From assembly GCA_905215525.1 (NCBI GenBank), contig CAJMQJ010000001.1, positions 248,001-312,000 of the forward strand: DNA of 64,000 bases, given 5' to 3'. Below the pieces are notes generated by a model, which saw nothing but the letters and a program-made list of their open reading frames with translations, did not search any database and was not told where the DNA came from. The translations under genes were made by a program, and so were the position numbers. This document shows positions 60,289 to 64,000 of the stretch, piece after piece. The DNA comes from an uncultured bacterium (GTDB taxonomy: Bacteria; Actinomycetota; Coriobacteriia; Coriobacteriales; Coriobacteriaceae). The number at the start of each line of letters is the position of its first letter. Positions within the stretch are counted from its first letter, which is position 1.

Positions 60289-60657
60289 CGGCTATCCCTT
60301 ATGTTGGATGAAAAGCCCCATGTTTTTGCAGGGGTGCATACTCGTCAAATTAATGTATAGAATCGCGTATAGTGCGAGTAAGATATTGCGCTGTCCGTTT
60401 TGTGTTTAGCAAAGATATAGTTTGCATAATCTGGTCTAATCCCTGCTCTATTTAAATAAAGTTGCACGTAAATGGCGTAGATGTGCCTGAACTGGGCTTC
60501 TTTACGCTGAGCGGGTAAAATCGACCGTTCGCCGCTTAGGTATTTTCAAAATGAATAAAATGAGCGATAAAGAGAATATAAACCTTAATAAACTCGCGTA
60601 TCGCACGGACGCGGGTTATTAATGGGTTGTAGGCCTTTTACAGAAAGGATTCCAGCA
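60289..60657 (+). promoter_or_regulatory. A+T-rich control region of arcC
   Basis: This 370-bp gene-free stretch is A+T-rich with several TATA-like hexamers (TATAGA, TATAGT, TATAGT) and a tandem GTATAGAATCGCGTATAG near 60355-60378. AATGAATAAAATGA near 60550 resembles half of an ArgR-type box. No complete ArgR box or CRP-like site was found. Confidence 0.35.
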
Positions 60658-61620
60658 ATGTCTAAGCCTCTTGGCAAGCCCGATCGTATTGTCGTCGCCC
60701 TTGGCGGCAACGCCCTCGGCAACAACCCCGTCGAGCAGATCGAGGCCGTGAGCAACACCGCCCACGCTCTCCTCGGTCTCATCGAGCAGGGCAACGAGAT
60801 CATCATCACCCACGGCAACGGCCCGCAGGTCGGCATGATCCAGAACGCCTTCGCCGCCGCCCACGACGCCATCGGCACCCCCGAGATGCCGCTGCCCGAG
60901 TGCGGCGCCATGTCCCAGGGCTACATCGGCTACCACCTGCAGCAGGGCATTGGCCGCGAGATGCACAAGCGCTACAAGCGTTGGCACGCCGCCACCGTCG
61001 TCACCCAGATCGAGTGCGACCCCGACGACCCCGCGTTCAAGAACCCGACCAAGCCGATCGGCCCCTTCTACACCGAGGAGCAGGCCAAGGAGTTCATGGC
61101 CGAGGATCCCTCCAAGGTCTTCGTCGAGGACTCCGGCCGCGGCTGGCGTCGCGTCGTCGCCTCCCCCGATCCCAAGAAGATCGTCGAGGCTGACTCCATC
61201 CTCAACCTGCTCGACAACGAGTTCATCGTCATCGCCTGCGGTGGCGGCGGCATCCCCGTCGTCCGCGACTACGAGAACAAGGGCTGCTACAAGGGCGTTC
61301 CCGCCGTCATCGACAAGGACCTGGGCGGCGAGCTGCTGGCCGAGGACTGCGACGCCGACGTCCTGTTCCTGCTGACCGCCGTTGAGCATGTCGCCATCAA
61401 CTTTGGCAAGCCCAACCAGGAGGAGCTCGAGGACCTCACCGCCGACGAGGCCGAGCGCCTGGCCGACGAGGGCCAGTTCGGCAAGGGTTCCATGGAGCCC
61501 AAGGTCCGCGCTGCCATCAAGTTTGCCCGTTCCCGCAAGGGCCGCACCTGCATCATCGGCGCCCTGGACAAGGCCGCCGAGACCATGGCCGGCCTCTCCG
61601 GTACCCGCATCCACGAGTAG
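60658..61620 (+). CDS. arcC: Carbamate kinase
   Basis: The 320-residue protein matches carbamate kinase: IVVALGGNAL at the N-terminus, ITHGNGPQVG, GIGREMHKRYK, CGGGGIPVV and AVIDKDLGGELLA. It makes ATP from carbamoyl phosphate and ADP, the last step of arginine fermentation. AAAGGA precedes ATG 60658. It is convergent with arcA. No ornithine carbamoyltransferase gene (arcB) lies in the window, so the pathway's middle step must be encoded elsewhere. Codons are highly optimised, as in nifJ. Confidence 0.96.
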   Translation: MSKPLGKPDRIVVALGGNALGNNPVEQIEAVSNTAHALLGLIEQGNEIIITHGNGPQVGMIQNAFAAAHDAIGTPEMPLPECGAMSQGYIGYHLQQGIGREMHKRYKRWHAATVVTQIECDPDDPAFKNPTKPIGPFYTEEQAKEFMAEDPSKVFVEDSGRGWRRVVASPDPKKIVEADSILNLLDNEFIVIACGGGGIPVVRDYENKGCYKGVPAVIDKDLGGELLAEDCDADVLFLLTAVEHVAINFGKPNQEELEDLTADEAERLADEGQFGKGSMEPKVRAAIKFARSRKGRTCIIGALDKAAETMAGLSGTRIHE

Positions 61621-61685
61621 TCTCTACTCTGTTGCCTCTCTCGTGGGCGCCAGGCAAAGCGCCCACAAACTAGCCTCTCTTCATG

Positions 61686-61719
61686 AGCCCCGCGGTCCGC
61701 TCCGACTGCGGGGCTTTTG
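61686..61719 (+). terminator. Intrinsic terminator of arcC
   Basis: AGCCCCGC (61686-61693) pairs with GCGGGGCT (61708-61715), followed by TTTTGCT. Confidence 0.85.
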
Positions 61720-61744
61720 CTGTTGAGGTGACTGTTCATGGGTG

Positions 61745-61811
61745 GTCATTGGGGACAGACTTAAATGAGTGGTCGCCCAATGACTACTCATTTAAGTCTG
61801 TCCCCAATGAC
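61745..61811. repeat. REP-like palindrome, GGGGACAGACTT family, 26-bp arms
   Basis: Bases 61745-61770 are the exact reverse complement of 61786-61811. The arm contains the 27-bp-class element found next to hspR (1152-1178). It lies between the convergent arcC and XRE genes. Confidence 0.9.
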
Positions 61812-61825
61812 AAGATCCGATCCAA

Positions 61826-62476
61826 TTAGATGCTCAGGTCATGGGATGCCTGAAACCAGACGATGACTCCGAGAATCCTGATTCGGCGTTTGTCCAGCAC
61901 AATATCCGGTTCCGATGTGCGATATGAGTAGGATGACAGCATCACGGTGTTCGTGCCGGTGCTATACCGCCGTATGACCACTCTGGAATTATCGGACAAG
62001 GCGAGGACGGAGCATCCGTTCCAGGGCTTCAGGTTGGGGTCCACTAGGAGAAAGGATCCCATCGGATAGCATTTGGACATGGCAGATGTGTCCATTTGAA
62101 CAAAGAAGCACCCGCGATGTTTTTTGAATACGGATGAGGGGAGCGCCGTTGTTCCGGTCTGCTTAAGTCCAGTTCTGCCTCCATTCATCTGGATTTTAAA
62201 TACATCGCAAAGGGAGTCAGTAGCAGTTTCCTTGGAATTCGGCTTCCGTCCTCCGTGGTCGAGCTTTGCGGCAAGCCCTGCGGTTTCTGATGCGAGGTCG
62301 TCAAGCTGCAGATTGAATTTCGAAACGATCTTGAGCAGTGTCGACCGGCGGATGGCATAGCGGTCCTTTTCCCAACGGCATACCGTTTCTTTGGAGACGC
62401 CGACAAGTGCCGCGAACTCCTCCTGCGTGAGCTGGTCGCGCTTGCGAAGCGCCTTTATGTTTTGACCCGTTCCCAT
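61826..62476 (-). CDS. XRE-family regulator with S24-like C-terminal domain
   Basis: The 216-residue protein has an N-terminal HTH (IKALRKRDQLTQEEFAALVG, VSKETVCRWEKDRYAI) and a C-terminal LexA/CI-like peptidase fold (MDTSAMSKCYPMGSFLLVDP, CSVLALSDNSRVVIRRYSTG). The position where self-cleaving S24 proteins have Lys is Arg (VVIRRY), so self-cleavage is doubtful. The start at 62476 is one base after the arcA stop. There is no separate ribosome-binding site, so it is probably translated by coupling. It may control the arginine deiminase genes. Confidence 0.82.
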   Translation of the reverse strand: MGTGQNIKALRKRDQLTQEEFAALVGVSKETVCRWEKDRYAIRRSTLLKIVSKFNLQLDDLASETAGLAAKLDHGGRKPNSKETATDSLCDVFKIQMNGGRTGLKQTGTTALPSSVFKKHRGCFFVQMDTSAMSKCYPMGSFLLVDPNLKPWNGCSVLALSDNSRVVIRRYSTGTNTVMLSSYSYRTSEPDIVLDKRRIRILGVIVWFQASHDLSI

Positions 62477-62477
62477 G

Positions 62478-63728
62478 TTATGAAGCGCGGACGAGGGGAA
62501 GGCAGAGGCAGTTGGGGCCGCCAAAGCCGTTTGTCAGCTCAAAGATAGAGATGGGCACAAGTTCAATACCGGCCTGCTCCAGTGCCTTGTTAGTCTCGGT
62601 GTTCTCTTCGTATACGCAGACCTTGCCGGGTTCCAGGCAAAGGGTGCTTATGGCATTGTTGGTTCTTTCGACCTCTGCCGCTCCGGGATTTGAGCCGCCG
62701 CAAGGGATAAATTGCGGTGAACTTAAACCCAGGGCTAATCCCAGCGCTTCTTTTAGTCCGCCTTCGACATGACGCGCCCGGGTTGTCCTTTCCGATCTGC
62801 CTCGTGTAATGCAGTAGACCCGCGCTTGGTCCAGGAGCTCCCGGTCAATGAGGAATGTCTCATAGTTAACACGAGCAAAGTATGTGTCGAGATGAATGCA
62901 GAGATCATCGTAGGGAACCTCAATGGCCCATACGGAGTCAATAGTCGAGTTCTCGTCCCAGAGCAAGTTATTCGCTAGGGTGTCTATAGCTGCTGGCTCG
63001 GTTCGTTGAGAGATGCCAACGGCTACATTTTCGCTGTTGAGGTTGTGAAGGTCGCCGCCTTCAATGTGGTAAGTCGATTCATGCTTGAAGAACTGAGGAG
63101 TCTCGCGGAAATCCGGATGATAGTTAAAAATCGTTTTATAGGCGATAACCTCACGGTTGCGCTCTGGCCAGTACATATGGTTGAGCGTGACACCTTCGCC
63201 GATGACGCTTGCTGGATCGCGCGTGAACCACATGGTGTTAAGGGGGGCTATGAGAAGGTCGTCGGGTGAGTATGCGTCTCCCGTCAGCTTTGAGAGGCTG
63301 AACACCTCCTTGTTCGTGTCGAAGACCTGGGAGTAGCGAACGCCGTTGACGGCTGCCTGGACCAGGTCGCGGGAACCTTCGATATGCTCAAGATACTCGC
63401 GAATGGCGGACTCGAGCTCCATGCCCCTCGCGCCGCATTCTGCAATGTAGTTATCGATAAAAGAGTGATGCGCCTGTTTTGTCGCATCGAGGGCTTCGGT
63501 AAGAAGGTTCTCGAGATAGAGAATCTCTACTCCTTCGTGCTCGAGCATTGCCGAGTAAGCATGATGCTCCCCAAGAGCCTTTTCAAGATCAAATGAATTG
63601 CTAGAAGGGCGTAGCGTAAAGACTTGATTGAACTGGCCGTCGGGGTAGTTGCGCGTTTCGGGGCCGGGGCAGTGCAGCAGGACCCTTTTTAGCTTTCCTA
63701 TTTCGTTTTGAACATGCAATGCGGACAT
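62478..63728 (-). CDS. arcA: Arginine deiminase
   Basis: The 416-residue enzyme converts arginine to citrulline and ammonia. Characteristic motifs are NTMWFTRDPA, HIEGGDLHNL, the catalytic His in CIHLDTYF, and the nucleophile Cys407 in NGFGGPNCLCLPL. It feeds carbamoyl phosphate, through ornithine carbamoyltransferase, to the kinase encoded by arcC. It is convergent with arcC and is followed by the XRE gene at a one-base distance. The upstream region has dyad symmetry at 63839-63887. Confidence 0.96.
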   Translation of the reverse strand: MSALHVQNEIGKLKRVLLHCPGPETRNYPDGQFNQVFTLRPSSNSFDLEKALGEHHAYSAMLEHEGVEILYLENLLTEALDATKQAHHSFIDNYIAECGARGMELESAIREYLEHIEGSRDLVQAAVNGVRYSQVFDTNKEVFSLSKLTGDAYSPDDLLIAPLNTMWFTRDPASVIGEGVTLNHMYWPERNREVIAYKTIFNYHPDFRETPQFFKHESTYHIEGGDLHNLNSENVAVGISQRTEPAAIDTLANNLLWDENSTIDSVWAIEVPYDDLCIHLDTYFARVNYETFLIDRELLDQARVYCITRGRSERTTRARHVEGGLKEALGLALGLSSPQFIPCGGSNPGAAEVERTNNAISTLCLEPGKVCVYEENTETNKALEQAGIELVPISIFELTNGFGGPNCLCLPLVRAS

Positions 63729-63838
63729 GTGACCTCGCTTTGGCGATGAGTATTGATTGCTTCCATAGTGTCACATTAGAAGCTTGTTTCAATTTACATC
63801 ATGTTTGCCACAGGAGAATGGCACGACCCAAGTAAATA

Positions 63839-63887
63839 ATTGACGTTAAACATCTATCAAAAGTGATAATTGATAAATTACGTCAAT
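63839..63887 (-). promoter_or_regulatory. Dyad operator upstream of arcA
   Basis: ATTGACGT (63839-63846) and ACGTCAAT (63880-63887) form an inverted repeat, and TATCAAAAGTGATA (63855-63868) is an inner dyad. The stretch is A+T-rich. TTGACG on the minus strand could be a -35. An operator for the XRE protein or an ArgR/CRP-type regulator is possible. Confidence 0.5.
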
Positions 63888-63994
63888 CTAAAGTCCGTTT
63901 ACGGGTCGATGCGCTTCGTTGGCGGGCGAAGAGGCGGAAGAGTGTTTTGCGCGATGACACAATGGCTTTGCCGGCAACGAAAAACCCCTGAATT

Positions 63995-64000
63995 AAGGAG
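63995..64000 (+). promoter_or_regulatory. Ribosome-binding site of a gene beyond the window
   Basis: AAGGAG at the very end of the window, after a gene-free divergent region, suggests that a plus-strand gene starts just outside. The preceding 110 bp show no gene. Confidence 0.35.

Overview
The window looks like the chromosome of a high-GC, strictly fermentative actinobacterium of the class Coriobacteriia, most likely a Collinsella-type gut organism. This is an inference. It rests on third-position G/C in the core genes, a DnaJ-HspR-ClpB heat-shock region, an actinobacterial FHA/PP2C/RodA-PBP/PknB cell-wall operon, a mannose-family PTS with DUF956, a single-chain pyruvate:ferredoxin oxidoreductase and arginine deiminase pathway genes.

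Layout. 1-9.1 kb: end of dnaJ, hspR, an aconitase-family hydratase, two divergent membrane-anchored proteins, and clpB. 9.2-17.8 kb: an AAA_14/DUF4143 ATPase behind a palindromic promoter, an acidic membrane protein, a tetR-DUF5692 pair divergent from a large Fe-S/FAD/NAD(P) oxidoreductase, and an orphan hypA. 18.1-21.4 kb: mannose-type PTS (IIAB, IIC, IID, DUF956). 21.7 kb: tRNA-Arg(CCT) with damaged copies of its own sequence downstream. 22.1-32.2 kb (minus strand): a six-gene operon of kinase, fhaA, fhaB, pstP, a RodA-PBP fusion and pknB. 32.6-38.4 kb: a membrane protein with two LuxR-type HTH domains, a secreted protein, a two-permease ABC transporter and an exported protein. 38.5-43.6 kb: YcxB-like protein, dnaX, a membrane protein, ybaB and recR. 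43.9-47.6 kb: a second kinase/FHA module. 47.6-54.2 kb: an A+T-richer accessory island holding a broken methyltransferase gene, an ABC exporter and a radical-SAM peptide (RiPP) cluster. 54.7-58.2 kb: nifJ. 58.6-63.7 kb: a second AAA_14/DUF4143 ATPase, arcC, an S24-like XRE regulator and arcA.

The strongest candidate for something undescribed is the RiPP cluster at 51.2-53.3 kb. A radical SAM/SPASM maturase with a peptide-binding N-terminal region is followed on the same strand by two short Cys/Asp-rich precursors (67 and 59 aa) that share the start MKHIHP and carry CxxxD motifs, and by a 35-aa membrane peptide. Two of these three small genes fall under common gene-length cut-offs. The island carrying the cluster is bracketed by an intact FHA gene and a second, diverged copy of that gene's 3' end, which marks it as an insertion. 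hspR also has a diverged second copy of its last codons after a palindromic repeat, so 3'-end duplication may be a recurring insertion signature here.

Intergenic DNA is rich in palindromes. There are at least five families, including two alternating arrays of a GGGAYGC...TTTCC unit (21.46-21.66 and 32.33-32.46 kb), three tandem palindromes before clpB, and a nested 29-bp-arm palindrome after nifJ.
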